DNA of 64,000 nt from Micrasema longulum (Eukaryota; Arthropoda; Insecta; Trichoptera; Brachycentridae), in NCBI GenBank assembly GCA_022494885.1, contig JAGVSM010002370.1, positions 1 to 64,000 of the forward strand, read 5' to 3'. The position numbers were made by a program, and so were the translations under genes. Below are positions 1-10,544 of this stretch, piece after piece. Under the pieces are notes generated by a model. It was not told where the DNA came from. It ran no database searches and saw only the letters and a list, made by a program, of their open reading frames with translations. Position 1 is the first letter of the stretch; every line of letters begins with the position of its first letter.

Positions 1-60
1 TTTTTATAGATTACCTACAAAATAAATCACGGCTCGCCACTGGTATATAATATAAGCTAA
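1..60. repeat. terminal piece of dispersed family T
   Basis: The first 60 bases (TTTTTATAGATTACCT, then AAATAAATCAC and CGCCACTGGTATA) match the end of the repeat units near 29820-29870 and 31300-31345 and, more distantly, 45935-45975. It is the cut-off end of a dispersed noncoding family; the rest lies outside the window. Confidence 0.6.
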
Positions 61-63
61 GTT

Positions 64-290
64 ATATGTACGCCGCGGTGCAGTTGGTTAGGCAGCCAAC
101 TGTGAAACTGGCATTGCGGGTTCGATTCCCGCCAGTTGCAAGAAAAAATATCCAAGAAAGGTTTCTCAACTGGTCTGGGTGTTGTGGTGTATTTTTCATC
201 ATTTTTACCATAACCTATTTTTCAATTCGGGTGACAAATCTCTGTAACAATTTATTAGTAGGTTATACCTAAAAAAAACAGTATTTAAAA
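64..290 (+). repeat. tRNA-derived SINE with intact A and B boxes
   Basis: An A-box-like TGCAGTTGGTTAGG is followed by a B box GGTTCGATTCC inside a perfect 5-bp T-arm stem (GCGGG/CCCGC, 116-132). The presumed acceptor ends do not pair, so this is a SINE head rather than a working tRNA gene. The following body (about 165-230) shares a 'CTGGGTGTT..TGTGGTGTA' stretch with the SINE-delta copies at 36650 and 53030. An RNA polymerase III internal promoter may persist. Confidence 0.6.
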
Positions 291-1837
291 ATCTGAAAAG
301 TAAACAAAGTATTGCGTTCATTTACGCGCTTTATGGAACTATTTTAATTATTACCATGAAAACATCTTGTTTTTGTCTTGAAGTATCCAATTTTTATCAA
401 CTCAAATACATAAAATGACTTTATTATAAGAACTTCACTGTTACAAAAATCAGTTTTTTGCAACGTATAGGTAAATGGTGTTTATAAACTAGAACAGCGC
501 ATGAAACACAAATTTTATTTATCATCAAAACGCAAAAAGCGCACAGAATTTTGAGCCATCGTTCACTGTTTCTCCTATCATACATTTATGATAGCGTTTT
601 AATATTCCAAGCAACCATTAGGAAGGTCGGATTTTGTGTAATTTCTAAATGGACGTGTTTTGTTATCTTACTCTGAGAAATTCATTTGGTTTACAATTTT
701 CTCTCTTTCTAACGAAATGTTCCAGCGTTTTTACGACTCATAGTAAAAGCGTGTTGTTTGATCAATCGTTAAAACTTTGTTGTCTTCATAATTTGGTTAA
801 CTTAAAATTAAATGGCTCACCGTCCAGTCGAAGGATTTATAGCATTTGAATTTTACGCTTTTTGACTTAGAACATTACTGTGGCATTTAGGTAAAGAGGT
901 ACATGTCACAAATATTGAAAAAAAAAGTTAAGTGTGCAATTTCACTCAATAAAGTCTATGAAAAGTTGGGTGAAGAGACAAAAATTAGGAAAATTTTTAA
1001 TTTTTTAAATATTTCAATGAAAAAATTGGTTATAATTGATTGTAAACCAGCCAATGCCTAGACTTCCATATCTCCTTCTCAAAAATGTTTTCCCTCTGTT
1101 GCAATGAATTTAAACATGATTATTAAGTTTATTCACAAAGGAAATTGTATATACATATAAAGGTGATAATTAAAACAGCGTCAGTACTAAAAATTTATTC
1201 CCGCAGCAATCGAAGTACGCTACATTAAGTGTTCCAATTTAGTGTCATTTGCTCCGTTTTGTGTGCAAATAAGGGTATAATGATGATGATATTTTATTGC
1301 ATTTCGAGCTCTGAATAACCGCTGTTTCTTGCTGCGTAAAAGAGCAATCCGCCTTGACATAATTGAAGAATTCCCTTCTTCCCATTTGAGCAATAACCTC
1401 CACCCACAAACATGTTGAATTGCACCCAAACCATTTCCTCTTGAACCAGAAATTAACCCACTTTCTGTAGCTATTAATCTTCGCGTCGACCTTCCAGTTC
1501 AAATGCACACAAGTTGCGCTAACGGCTCTTGTGTGAAGTAAGTCTGGTTGGAGGAATTTCTCGACCGGGTAGCGTAATTTGCATGGGGAATGAATGCAAC
1601 TTTCGAGGTTGCGTGATTACATAGTTGAGCTTGCCAAAGCTCTGAGAGAGAGCACAATTTGTCATATTTTTTATTTTGACAAAGCTTTAACGTATCGCAC
1701 ATCCGATAAAAAAGAGTGATATTGTTTCTCTAATTCTGAGTCTAGGCTAAATTGATTTGTGCATTAATTGGTTAATGATCTGGACGTAATGTAAAATTGA
1801 TGATCATTTTACGCTCATAAATGATATTACACTTTAC
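291..1837. other. mostly unassigned AT-rich DNA
   Basis: No recognisable gene. About 1060-1135 holds a minus-oriented piece of family P (CCTAGACTTCCATAT, then AATGTTTTCCCTCTGTTG). At 1245-1508 an 87-codon minus frame overlaps a 69-codon one; neither resembles a known family. The more GC-rich 1280-1650 stretch may be unique sequence. Confidence 0.4.
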
Positions 1838-2075
1838 AAGTCGAGTTGTGGTCCCGTGGGTAGTGCTGTGGACTCACGGGCCGGAGGTCCCAAGTTCAAG
1901 CCCCACTCTACCCCAACTTGATTTCCATTTTCTAATAGTGAGTTATTTACAACTTGTTGAAAATGGCCACCAAACTTGAAATATTAGGGTAAATTGTAAA
2001 AACGCTACTATTTCTTTAAAAAAAAAGAATATCTGGAAAGATGGCATGTTTTAAAAATTGTTCAAATTCGAGATA
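1838..2075 (+). repeat. SINE-alpha, head and body
   Basis: A tRNA-like head (GTGGTCCCGTGGGTAGTG as A-box region, AGTTCAAGCCCC as decayed B box) is followed by the family body: ATTTCCATTTTCTAATAGTG, then AATGGCC, then GAAATATT. The same order occurs at 13322 (+), 4930 (-), 24650 (-) and, split, at 51235/52576 (-). This is the most frequent SINE in the window. The 9-bp array begins just after it. Confidence 0.7.
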
Positions 2076-2077
2076 AA

Positions 2078-2260
2078 TATTATTTATTTTATTTATTTTA
2101 TTTATTTTATTTATTTTATTTATTTTATTTATTTTATTTATTTTATTTATTTTATTTATTTTATTTATTTTATTTATTTTATTTATTTTATTTATTTCAT
2201 TTATTTCATTTATTTCATTTATTTTATTTATTTCATTTATTTCATTTATTTTATTTATTT
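2078..2260. repeat. 9-bp minisatellite (ATTTATTTT)n, about 20 units
   Basis: Around twenty almost perfect tandem units of ATTTATTTT, with a few TTTCATTTA variants near the right end. Read on the plus strand it gives an artefactual frame of repeating Ile-Tyr-Phe. It lies within 5 bp of the SINE-alpha copy and probably grew from that element's A/T-rich 3' tail. Confidence 0.9.
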
Positions 2261-2839
2261 AAAATAAGAATTTTTTCTACACCATTCTTATTTCACCACT
2301 ATGGCGTTATTTATACATGGCAAAAAAACACATTGACCAGTTGCACCAATGCAGTGTTAATGCAACACAAACCAACAGACGAACACACGATGGTATTTGT
2401 AATATAACTATGGATTATGATGCATTAGTAAAAAAAAAACATTTTTGACCGTGTTATTACGAAACCGTGCAAAACGCGGTTCCAGTGTATTGTAGAATCT
2501 GCAATTTGGGAGGTTTGCGGAAAAGTTATACAGGTAAGTTTCATGAGAATGAAACTTTCTAGTTAGATGCATTTCGCGATTTCAACCGTTTTCGTTCAAA
2601 ACCGGAAATCCGATGCAAAATGAAGACTTTTGTCTTTTATTGCCTGAAATTGCACCGCATTGGGTAGTTTGAAATAGCTAAACTAAAGTCGATCTATTGC
2701 AGATTTTAAAAAATATAAAAATTACGTGTTTTCTTTGTTTTTCATGCTCAAAATGCATTTACCGAAATAAAGGAAAATATTTTTAAATTGTAATAATAAT
2801 TACAATAAATTTAAGGTGATATTTGTATATTACGATTTG
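2261..2839. other. unassigned; possible splice donor only
   Basis: No gene recognised. A GTAAGT at 2534 follows a short open stretch (about 2495-2533), but no convincing acceptor precedes it. Confidence 0.3.
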
Positions 2840-3010
2840 TGTTCCTCTCATATTGACATCTCTGTGAATTCAAATCATCTCTTTATAAATATTTTATTAT
2901 GTTCTATAGTAGCGATTAAAAATTATTTGCAAAAGCTACTTATGCTAATGATCTGGTGTTAATTCATATTATATTTTTTCATATCTGTTGTATGCTGACA
3001 TACATACATG
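2840..3010 (+). repeat. single-arm relative of palindrome 2
   Basis: Reads TTCCTCTCATATTGACATCT, then AATTCAAATCATCTCTTTAT, then GTTCTATAGTAGCGATTAA, then GCAAAAGCTACTTATGCTAA. The same blocks in the same order form the outer left arm of the giant palindrome at 15500-15640. The arm is therefore a dispersed unit that also exists as a single copy. Confidence 0.75.
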
Positions 3011-3068
3011 AACTCGTATGTATAAATATTTATTGTCATTTTGTTTTCTTTTTATACTCATGTTCAAA

Positions 3069-4415
3069 TATTTATTTATTTACATACATAAGGTTATTGT
3101 ACATTTTTTGAGGCAATAAATCCCAACTCCATGAGACTAAAAGTCCTGTGTTGAGATGGAACGAGCAATTATATGACTCGGACACATGAGTATATCACCA
3201 CAAATATAGGATTAGAAACATAAAAAATAATTATAAAAAATATTAAAAAAAAAAAAACATATATGGAACATTAATATGGTTTACAGTAAACTTAAGCATT
3301 TGGAAAATCATCAAGGAGTTTCCCACTCAAATCCTACACTAAGAAAACTCCAGTCCTTAACTCCTTTCTTGAAAATATTTTTTGTCCTTGAGAGCTTAAT
3401 ACGTTCTTCTAAAATATTGAACACTCTCGGTGCGATAAATGAGAGATGTTTCCGAGCAAAAGTCATACGGGTTTTGGGTATGACATAATTCATGCTCTGG
3501 GAAAACCTCGTACGGACATTCTGCTGAGACCTCTCCTTATTGTTTGACCAGAAGTGTGTAAGTGCTTCTTTTAGGTACAGTTGTCTTATATCCAGCACCT
3601 TCATGTATTGGAACAACTGTTCTGACGGGTATGTTTGAGGGCGCCGGAACATTATTCTCAATAATATTTTCTGTGACCTTATGAGCAGCTTGAAAATGGA
3701 TGCCGCACAACCCCCCCAGCCAGCTATTCCATAGGTTGCGGTGGATTGAAACAGAGCAAAGTACACACTTCTGAGAGTGCCAATATCCGGAATGTCCCTA
3801 AAGCTAGGGTTTCCTAGGACAGCGGTGCCCGTATTTTAACGGCCGTAGTGAACGGTGATGTAGTGGACAGCCGTCGTAACGGTGACTAGAGTGTGGTTTT
3901 TTAGGAAAACGGTGTTATCAACACCATTTAACACCGTTTTCTTAAGAAACCACTCTCTAGTCGACGTTACGACGGCTGTCTACTGCATCACCGTTCACTA
4001 CGGCCGTTAAAATACGGGCACCGCTGTCCTAGGAAACCCTAGCTTAAGAGAGCAGAATAGATGGCACAGCTTTCTCAACCTAGAGTTTAGTGACTGGACC
4101 TGAGCCTCCCATCGCAAATTCCTATCAATGATAACACCAAGGTATTTTATGAAATCTATCCATTGCAGAAGTTGGTGTGTTTTATCACAGTAAATTCCTA
4201 GATTAAACTTATTGCTTGGTAGTGAACTATTATTTATACAAAATGTCAGATATTTAGTTTTATCGATAAGAAGATTATCAGCAAGCCATTGTTAAACAAC
4301 GTTTATACCAAAGTTTGCTTTATGGAAGATTGAGTTCCAGTCACTAGCCTCAAACAACAAAACCGTGTCGTCAGCAAACGAAATAATTTTTCCAGAATGA
4401 TTTATTTTGCAATAT
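3069..4415 (-). pseudogene. LINE reverse transcriptase C-terminus (LINE-I/Jockey-like), split by a MITE
   Basis: Remains of a non-LTR retrotransposon on the minus strand. The part at 4045-4400 reads 'ISFADDTVLLFEA', the RT catalytic FADD motif, then one in-frame stop, then 'TKYLTF' and 'KYLGVIID', the usual order after FADD. The part at 3311-3802 reads 'TYGIAGWGG', then 'ILLRIMFRRP', ending in Glu-Thr-Pro-stop, typical of Jockey/CR1 C-termini. The 3' UTR (3069-3200) shares 'CTCCATGAGACTAAAAGTCC' with 35310-35350 (opposite strand) and ends in a TAAA-type tail. The 242-bp fold-back at 3803-4044 separates the halves and their frames no longer match. Dead copy, 5'-truncated upstream of the FADD motif. 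Confidence 0.85.
3803..4044. mobile_element. fold-back MITE of ~240 bp inside the LINE
   Basis: Two arms of about 110 bp pair almost perfectly: CTAGGGTTTCCTAGGACAGC at the left, its complement at the right (4023-4042). The loop is about 20-25 bp around 3915-3935. Flanks are CTAAAG and CTTAAG, a likely 6-bp target duplication with one difference. Internal GC content is well above the surroundings. No coding capacity; the transposase class is not evident. Confidence 0.85.
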
Positions 4416-4417
4416 TG

Positions 4418-4515
4418 TTTTTTTTTTTTTTTTTTTGTGTATCTGACTAACTCATTATATTATTATATTTTATATTGTAAAAGGCACTTGTAATAAATAA
4501 ATAAAAAAATAAATA
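4418..4515 (+). repeat. LINE 3' tail (LINE-C type)
   Basis: After a run of about 20 T, TTTATATTGTAAAAGGCACT is followed by TGTAATAAATAAATAAA. The AAAAGGCACTTGT block recurs at 15800 (+) and, as part of an AGGCACAAGTGCCT hairpin, at 16312 (-). It is a short 5'-truncated LINE end. Confidence 0.55.
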
Positions 4516-4929
4516 TTTAACAATTTATCGATTTTTCTATATCTACTGGTTTCGGGGCATACCCGTGTTTTCTTTTTAATCCCGATTTTTTCCCTTAACT
4601 CCTTATAATTTCAACCCGTTTATTTCTTTTCACCGGATTTAAAGAACGGAAAAATAATAAAATTTGTCTAGAATTAAAACAATTATCCTTAAAAAAAGCA
4701 TTTTATATGTTATGTCTAAATTTCACGTGGCTACGACTTAACGTTAATGAATTTTATTTTATACTAAAGAATAATGAAAAAAAAAATTGCATCAAAATGC
4801 CACTGTTGACCTTGAAATTGCTTCTAGAAAGACGTGTTTAAATTTCATTTTGCTATAACTCACCATTTTGGAGTTTTTGTGACGGAAAAACAAACAAAAA
4901 AATATTTTTTATATTAATAATTAATTTTT

Positions 4930-5078
4930 CTGATTTACTCAAATATTTCAATTTTGGGGGCAATTTCAACGAGATGTAATTAGAAAATGAAAATCAAGAT
5001 GGAGTAGAGTAGGGTTCGAACCTCGGACCTCTGATCCGTGTGTCCGAAAGACTGGCCATTGGACCACTAACCCGATTT
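4930..5078 (-). repeat. SINE-alpha
   Basis: On the minus strand: tRNA-like head with B box GGTTCGAACC (5011-5025), then the body ending TTGAAATATTTGAGTAAA. Flanks contain AT-rich unassigned sequence on both sides (4516-4929 and 5079-5429). Confidence 0.75.
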
Positions 5079-5429
5079 CCTATTTAAAAAAAATTGGGGC
5101 CGTACGAACGATTAAAAAAAATAAAAAATGCCTATATTACATCACATTCATTATTTCATCTGTTATTTTTCAACTTTCCTAAACTTCTTTAAAAAATACA
5201 GATGGTTGGGAAATCTTCCTAGCAAGTTATAATTTAACACATTTATTTTAATCTTATCCCAAGACTTCAATTACCGTAAAAAAAAGCTCAGTTGCTCTCA
5301 TAAATATTAATTTGGAAGTACGAACCAACACAATTTAAACTTTCTTAAAATTTTCATTTAAACTTGAGCCACAAAAATAAAGTTTCCTTATAAAATTTAA
5401 AAAAATGAATTGCAAAAAATCATGACATC

Positions 5430-5660
5430 GACGAAATAGGTACTTTATATAATTTAATATCTGTATCCAGGGGATGAATAATACAGTTCTGTGTTTGAAA
5501 TAAAATCAGAACCTTTAAAGAGTGTATAAGATTCGATAGCTAATCTCAGGTAAAAATCCCAAAAACGGAAGTCGAGTGGATATAAGTCTGCCTGGTAGTT
5601 TGGCGTTTTTACCTATCATTCTTAAGGTCCTGGGTTCGATTCCTGGTAACGTGGACGTAA
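5430..5660 (+). repeat. dispersed repeat ending in a tRNA-like block
   Basis: Blocks 'TATCCAGGGGATGAA', 'CTCAGGTAAAAATCC', 'ATAAGTCTG' and the B box 'TGGGTTCGATTCCTGG' (5630-5646) recur in the same order at 8990-9195. The B box lies close to the right end, so the tRNA-like part is at the 3' side, unusual for a SINE. Two elements that happen to be adjacent at both loci is the alternative. Confidence 0.55.
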
Positions 5661-5760
5661 AATATCAGAGTCGGGTTGTGGACCTGTGACTAGTGTAGCG
5701 GACTCACAGATCAACGGTCCCAGATGCACACCCCGCACAAAAATTCTAACAATTGGCTAA
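5661..5760 (+). repeat. SINE-alpha head fragment
   Basis: GAGTCGGGTTGTGGACCTGT and GCGGACTCACAGATCA match the SINE-alpha head. The B box is decayed and the body is missing. It abuts the preceding tRNA-like repeat. Confidence 0.55.
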
Positions 5761-5814
5761 ATCAAAAGAAAACAAAAAAAAACGATTTTAACAATTCTTG
5801 ACACTGAACATTTT

Positions 5815-5875
5815 TATTGTTCATGGACTAGTACCTGAAGGGTAGGACTGATCACCTACCCTTCAGGTACATAGA
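5815..5875. repeat. SINE-beta fragment forming a perfect hairpin
   Basis: GTACCTGAAGGGTAGG (5831-5846), loop ACTGATCA, then the exact complement (5855-5870): a 16-bp perfect stem. The loop and flanks match the SINE-beta body (GGACTGGTAACTGAAG, then GACTGATCACCT at 62895-62925). Confidence 0.65.
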
Positions 5876-5889
5876 CTACATAGATTCAC

Positions 5890-6800
5890 AGCTCTCATGG
5901 ATTCACCATTTTGATTATGTTAAATCTAAAATCTCTTGAATCACTGGTATAATGCATAGGTTTAGGGGGGTTCTTCCGATCTCACTTCGCCGCGCAGTGT
6001 ACTTTTCAATGATACACTCTCATATGGTATATTTGTCGTGCATCTGGGGATTTGCCACAAAAAAGTGTGTATCAGAAATACAAGTAATACAGAATAGAGC
6101 TATAAGAAACATATACGGTATACCAATGGAAACGCATGTCAAAGACATTTACAAACTTACTGACATTCTCCCATTTTTGGTCATACCGTATTATGAGATT
6201 GCAAAAACGGTGCTTCAAGGTGTGAATAAAGACTCTTTGACTAATATTGGCTATACCTTTAATCGTGACGTCCATCAGTATAATACGCGACAGCGTCAAA
6301 ATATTCACGTACCTGGATCACGCACGCCAAGGTATGGTCTAAGGTCTCTGCTATACCTTTGTTTGTAGTGAGTACAACAGGCTACCGGAGTCCTAAAGAA
6401 CGTCAATAAATAACTGTATTCATTTAAAAAATTACTACTTGAAGAGGTACGTGGAGGGTGAAATTTAGTTTTAAGTTCTTTTTTCCCTTAAATATTTCTT
6501 TCTTGCTTTATAAATATAAACATTTCATTTTTTATTTTTATTATGGATTGTTTAAAGGATGGCAAGCGGATATATGATTTGTATCATATATATGCTTGCT
6601 ATCTTATTTCAGTTTTTATGTACATATTATTACTTGTTACTTTATTACTATTTGTTGCTATATTATTATTGTTAACATACGTATATGTAAATATTTTTCT
6701 GTCCCAAAATGAGTTTGTTGTAACTCCTGGGAGTACAAAAATTTTTTTGAATGATTTAATAAATAAAAAAAACCTTGAAGGTTCAAGATTATATAAATAG
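5890..6800 (+). pseudogene. LINE-Q C-terminus and 3' UTR
   Basis: The frame at 5952-6368 reads 'LRRAVYFSMIHSHMVYLS', then 'IQVIQNRAIRNIYG', then 'HQYNTRQRQNIHVPGSRT': the Jockey/CR1-type region after the RT fingers and thumb, with the usual 'YNTR' motif near the end. Two stops and a shift remove the last residues ('LLLEEVRGG' is readable near 6435). The 3' UTR (6460-6740, ending GTCCCAAAATGAGTTTGTTG) matches the second copy at 18660-19210. 5'-truncated. Confidence 0.8.
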
Positions 6801-7987
6801 GCTATATTTGGTAAACAAATACAGTGCTTTATTCACCACTGGGTACGGAAATGTGAATGATGATAATGGGTTTTTTCATATTTCAATCAAAAGGGAAAAA
6901 AAAATTGCGAAGAAAATATCATAGGGAAGACATTAAAATTTAAGTTTTGCATTTAAAATATATACATAGTTACAAATATAATGCAGAAAATGTAGTAGTA
7001 AATGTACATCAAATTATAATAATTATTAAAAAAATAAATAGTCTTAATCATGTAAAAATATAAGAATAAACAAATATTTTATCTCGACCCTACTAAGAAT
7101 CAAACCTGGGACCTCAAGCATAATACTACAAACCACTATACTACGAGGCGAACTTATTCACACTATAGTTTTTTTTTAAATTTCACGGAGAAGACAATTT
7201 TTTTTAATTTTTATATTAACCTGACTCTTTCACTGTCCAGCAAATAGAGCGATGAAAGATGTTTACTTCAATAATTAAGAAACACAAGGGAAAAAAAAAA
7301 CTGTGAATATCGTAAATTGGTTTTGCAACGTTTTTAATTTAATGAAACAACACAACCGAGGAACAATATAGGGCTTATGGCTGATAAAACAACCCCCCTT
7401 TTGCATGAAAGGAAGTTTTAGTTTATGTTTTGCACATAACCTAATCCGCACTGAGCTTTTCCCGCTATGCATGATAATAACATTCAAAGCAGCGGCCAGT
7501 ACTGAAACCTGAAATTACGTGCGCCTGAAGTTTCAGGAAAATTAGATTACTCTATAAAATGATTCCTCAGATTCTGAAGTATTTTGAGACTAAGCAGAAT
7601 ATTAAATTGAATAATTTAAGGGCTAATTGCATGGAAATCAACAGTTCTACATACATATTTTTAGTAAAATAAATATGAATAAAAAGACGGAAGTAAAATG
7701 AATTGTTACACGTATACGTACACTCTTGTACACAACACAAGACTTGTATTAAATGAAAACTTGTCAGTACCAAGATTTAGAAGCGAATGTAGTTGAGAAA
7801 CGTTTAATTAGATTATTTCAAAAATTTTCAAAGAAAGCATTGAATTTCACATTAAGGAAAAAAAATACCGAATTGGTGATATGCAGTGATGATGATGAAA
7901 CATTATATTTTATAGTAATTCCTATATATCGACTTTTTTATCTTTGATTGTTTTTATGTACCTATAAAAAAACAAAATTTTATCAAA
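6801..7987. other. unassigned AT-rich DNA with one tRNA-like remnant
   Basis: A minus-strand tRNA-like block lies at 7081-7150 (B box AGGTTTGATTC on the minus strand, then ACCACTATACTACGAGGC as the head). A piece like the SINE-beta end (ATGATGATAATGGG) is at 6857-6870. Open frames here (7275-7487, 7567-7773, 7753-7947) match nothing I recognise. Confidence 0.4.
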
Positions 7988-8202
7988 AATGTTTTAGTAT
8001 GTCCAAATGCTTGCAGACTGGCTGGATTTCCTCCCTAGGGAGTTATTCATCTTTACATTTATTTCAACAGAGAGGGAAAACATTTTTGATATTCCCTTCT
8101 CAAAAATGTTTTCCCTCTCAATCGAAATAAATTTTAATATGAATAACTCCCTAGAAAGAAAACCCAGCCAGTCTTCAAGCATTTGGACGTACTCAAACAT
8201 TG
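7988..8202. mobile_element. fold-back copy of family P (arms ~100 bp)
   Basis: The left arm GTCCAAATGCTTGCAGACTG ... CTAGGGAGTTATTCAT ... AGAGGGAAAACATTTTTGA is repeated inverted from 8098 to 8202, with about 10 bp between. Single, unpaired versions of the arm occur at 24530, 46316 (-), 1100 (-) and 63960. Short frames on both strands are products of the palindrome, not genes. Confidence 0.8.
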
Positions 8203-8271
8203 TTGAGTTAACTACCCGGTAAAAGAAGAAGTACTAAAATTGGAAAATTGTTTTTAAGCGTTGCGCGTTGC

Positions 8272-8460
8272 CTAGTAGGTGATTTGGTTCAGCCGGATGA
8301 CTCTCACCCACCTGATAAAGGTTTCAGCTCTTTTACTTCACAAAAGTCAACAGATGGAAGAGTTGAGAAAATATGGATGTTCAAACATGGGCAGAATGGT
8401 GAATGTTACACAGAATGGTGAATGTTACACACTCACCATCCATTCAATATGTTTATTAGT
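8272..8460 (+). repeat. family P, tRNA-like head and body
   Basis: GGTGATTTGGTTCAGCCGGA resembles a tRNA A-box region, followed by CTGATAAAGGTTTCAGCTC and ACTTCACAAAAGTCAACAG. The block recurs at 32830-32890 and, inverted, at 41455-41520. A 19-bp unit (ACAGAATGGTGAATGTTAC) is duplicated in tandem at about 8391-8428. 8461-8984 shows nothing identifiable. Confidence 0.55.
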
Positions 8461-8984
8461 CATTCTATCCACTAAGGATTGTTTACTAGAAACATACTCC
8501 CCAGATACATATATTCCTCCACTTGTTTCAGTATAACCCCATTCACAGTGATTTCACTTTTCATGCTTTCATTTCTTTCAAAAACCATCACATTTGGTTG
8601 ATCGACATTCATCAGCAAATCGCTTCCCTTGCATACAATCTAAGCATGTTATTTAAAAATAAAAAACAAGCATTTATGATCCACATTATTAAAAATGTAT
8701 CTTAATAATTCATTTTCTTTTTCTTTGATATGAAAACTCTTCACCATTTCAACTAAGACAACATTCATAAAAAAAACTTTTGATAAATATTTCTTTGAAC
8801 TTGTTTTCATTGCTTTTTGTTGTTAATTCTAGAGTTTTTGAAAACGCCAAAAAGTTTTTCATGTAATTGAATTACGAGAGTTTAGAAGGCTCCAGGAGCA
8901 AACACTTAAGTGCTTTGCAATCTAGAAAATATTTTACTAATCATTTTTGTTGCTTTATATTACAACAATGACGGAGAACATTTT

Positions 8985-9200
8985 AAAGGTAATATTAAAT
9001 AAGTGTTTCCGTATCCAGGCGGATGAAGAATATAGTTTTGTGTGAAAAGATCCAGAATCTTAGACGAGCGTTTCAATTCGATGATTACTCTCAGGTAAAA
9101 ATCCTGAAAATAAAAGGGAAATCCAGTAAGGATAAGTCTGTTAGCCCATTTGCCTACCATTCTTGAGATCCCGGGTTCGATTACTGACAATGTTTAAATG
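8985..9200 (+). repeat. second copy of the 5430-5660 repeat
   Basis: Shares TATCCAGGCGGATGAA, CTCAGGTAAAAATCCTGAAA, ATAAGTCTG and the B box CGGGTTCGATTACTG with 5430-5660, in the same order and with diverged spacing. Confidence 0.6.
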
Positions 9201-9289
9201 TTGTAAAACTTTTGTTTAAATGGTGTTTTAACACTGCAATATTTCACTGAAAAGTGCCTTTCTAACTCTAACGCCAGATAGTAAAGGTC

Positions 9290-9615
9290 GAAAAAAATCT
9301 GATGGAGATCCACAAAAAACAAATGTTGTTTGTTAACATTTAAAAACAAACTTCTTTTATACAAAAAAAAACAATATCTTTCCATTTTTTTGTAAATGCA
9401 TTCTCCTCGAATGCAACCCTGGTAGATCAATGAATTTATGCTCCTTACTTCTTTTTTACGTATTAGATCGATGATTTTAATATTTACGAATACGCACAGT
9501 GCAAAGACCTATATTTCTCTAAAAACCGCACGTAAATCGGTTAAGCCGTTTAGGAGTTCAGCGACATCACACGTACAGAGGAATTATAAATATAAAGATA
9601 TCACATTTACATTTG
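9290..9615 (+). mobile_element. 3' part of the CGCACGTAAATCGG element
   Basis: Ends in CCGCACGTAAATCGGTTAAG, then GCCGTTTAGGAGTTCAGCGA, then ACACGTACAGAGGAATTATA. This matches the right ends of the two tandem copies at 36541-37355 and 37363-38040, including the upstream 'TTTTTGTAAATGCATTCTC..CGAATGCAACCCTGG' block. The left half is missing. Confidence 0.7.
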
Positions 9616-10544
9616 TTGACAGTTATGGTAGTATTGGGCCGGAGAGAAAAAGGATTGTACCCACAGTAGAATAATTACAACATTTGCACTAGGGCTCAGT
9701 AGTAGTAGTTTACCGCAGCAACCTAGTAAATGCGCAATGTACAGTGACTATAGTAAATGTGGCGCAACCAATAATAATAACAATCTAAATTTATGTTATT
9801 CATTCAAAATTACACTCGTTTAAATATTAATGAACTTGTTAAGGCTTTTTAGGCTGTGCCCGTGTCAAGCCATAATAATTGTCAATAAAACGCACATAGT
9901 AAAATTAAATAAATTAAATTATAATGACATGTTATGCAATAAAATAACAATCCAGAAAAACAAGGTATGAATAATAAATAATAAAATTCCAAAAAATGCA
10001 AGGTAAAAAAAATCTGATATAAATATTAAAATATTAATTACACAAATTTAGATTTATATATACTAAAATATACAAAAAAATGTATCATTAAAATCAACAA
10101 AATAATAGTAAAATATAGTAGTATTGAAAAAAAGAAAAAAAAATGTATCATTGAAATCAATAGAATATATAAACATAATAAGAGTGAGTACTTAATAAAA
10201 TAATACATAATTTAATATGTAAAATATGCTATTGTCGAAATATATTTTTGTGACTTAATTTAATACAAGTAAACATAATTTTTTCTACCATTCGTGTAAT
10301 TAATTCCATTCACATCAATGCCCGGAGGGCTTTTACAAGTTTGGTACATGGATATAATATATAAACTAAAAATAAAAACTTGCAATTGTTACATTCAAAT
10401 ACATATTCCTACATAAAACTCGTAAGAATATAAAGGTGTCATGTTATACATAAATAAAGAATTTCAGGGTTTTTTTTGTTAAAAGGCTATCAAATTATAA
10501 CAATTTTTATTTTTTTTATTTATCGTAATATCATCGTTAAGTTT
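9616..10544. other. AT-rich unassigned DNA
   Basis: No gene or clear repeat; long A-rich stretches from 9890 to 10290. Confidence 0.4.

Noticed and set aside
64..140. Functional tRNA gene
   Set aside because: A and B boxes and T arm are good, but the acceptor stem does not pair and a SINE body follows.
1245..1508. 87-codon minus frame in a more GC-rich stretch
   Set aside because: No motif, no start context or splice signals that hold up, and another frame overlaps it; kept only as unassigned DNA.
1350..1536. Plus-strand exon ending at the GTAAGT at 1537
   Set aside because: Pyrimidine-rich AG at 1387 looks good, but all three frames between the two sites have stops.
2058..2267. 69-codon frame of repeating Ile-Tyr-Phe
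   Set aside because: Pure translation of the 9-bp minisatellite; no reason to think it is expressed.
7994..8222. Overlapping frames on both strands with near-identical proteins
   Set aside because: They are produced by the fold-back palindrome, not by genes.
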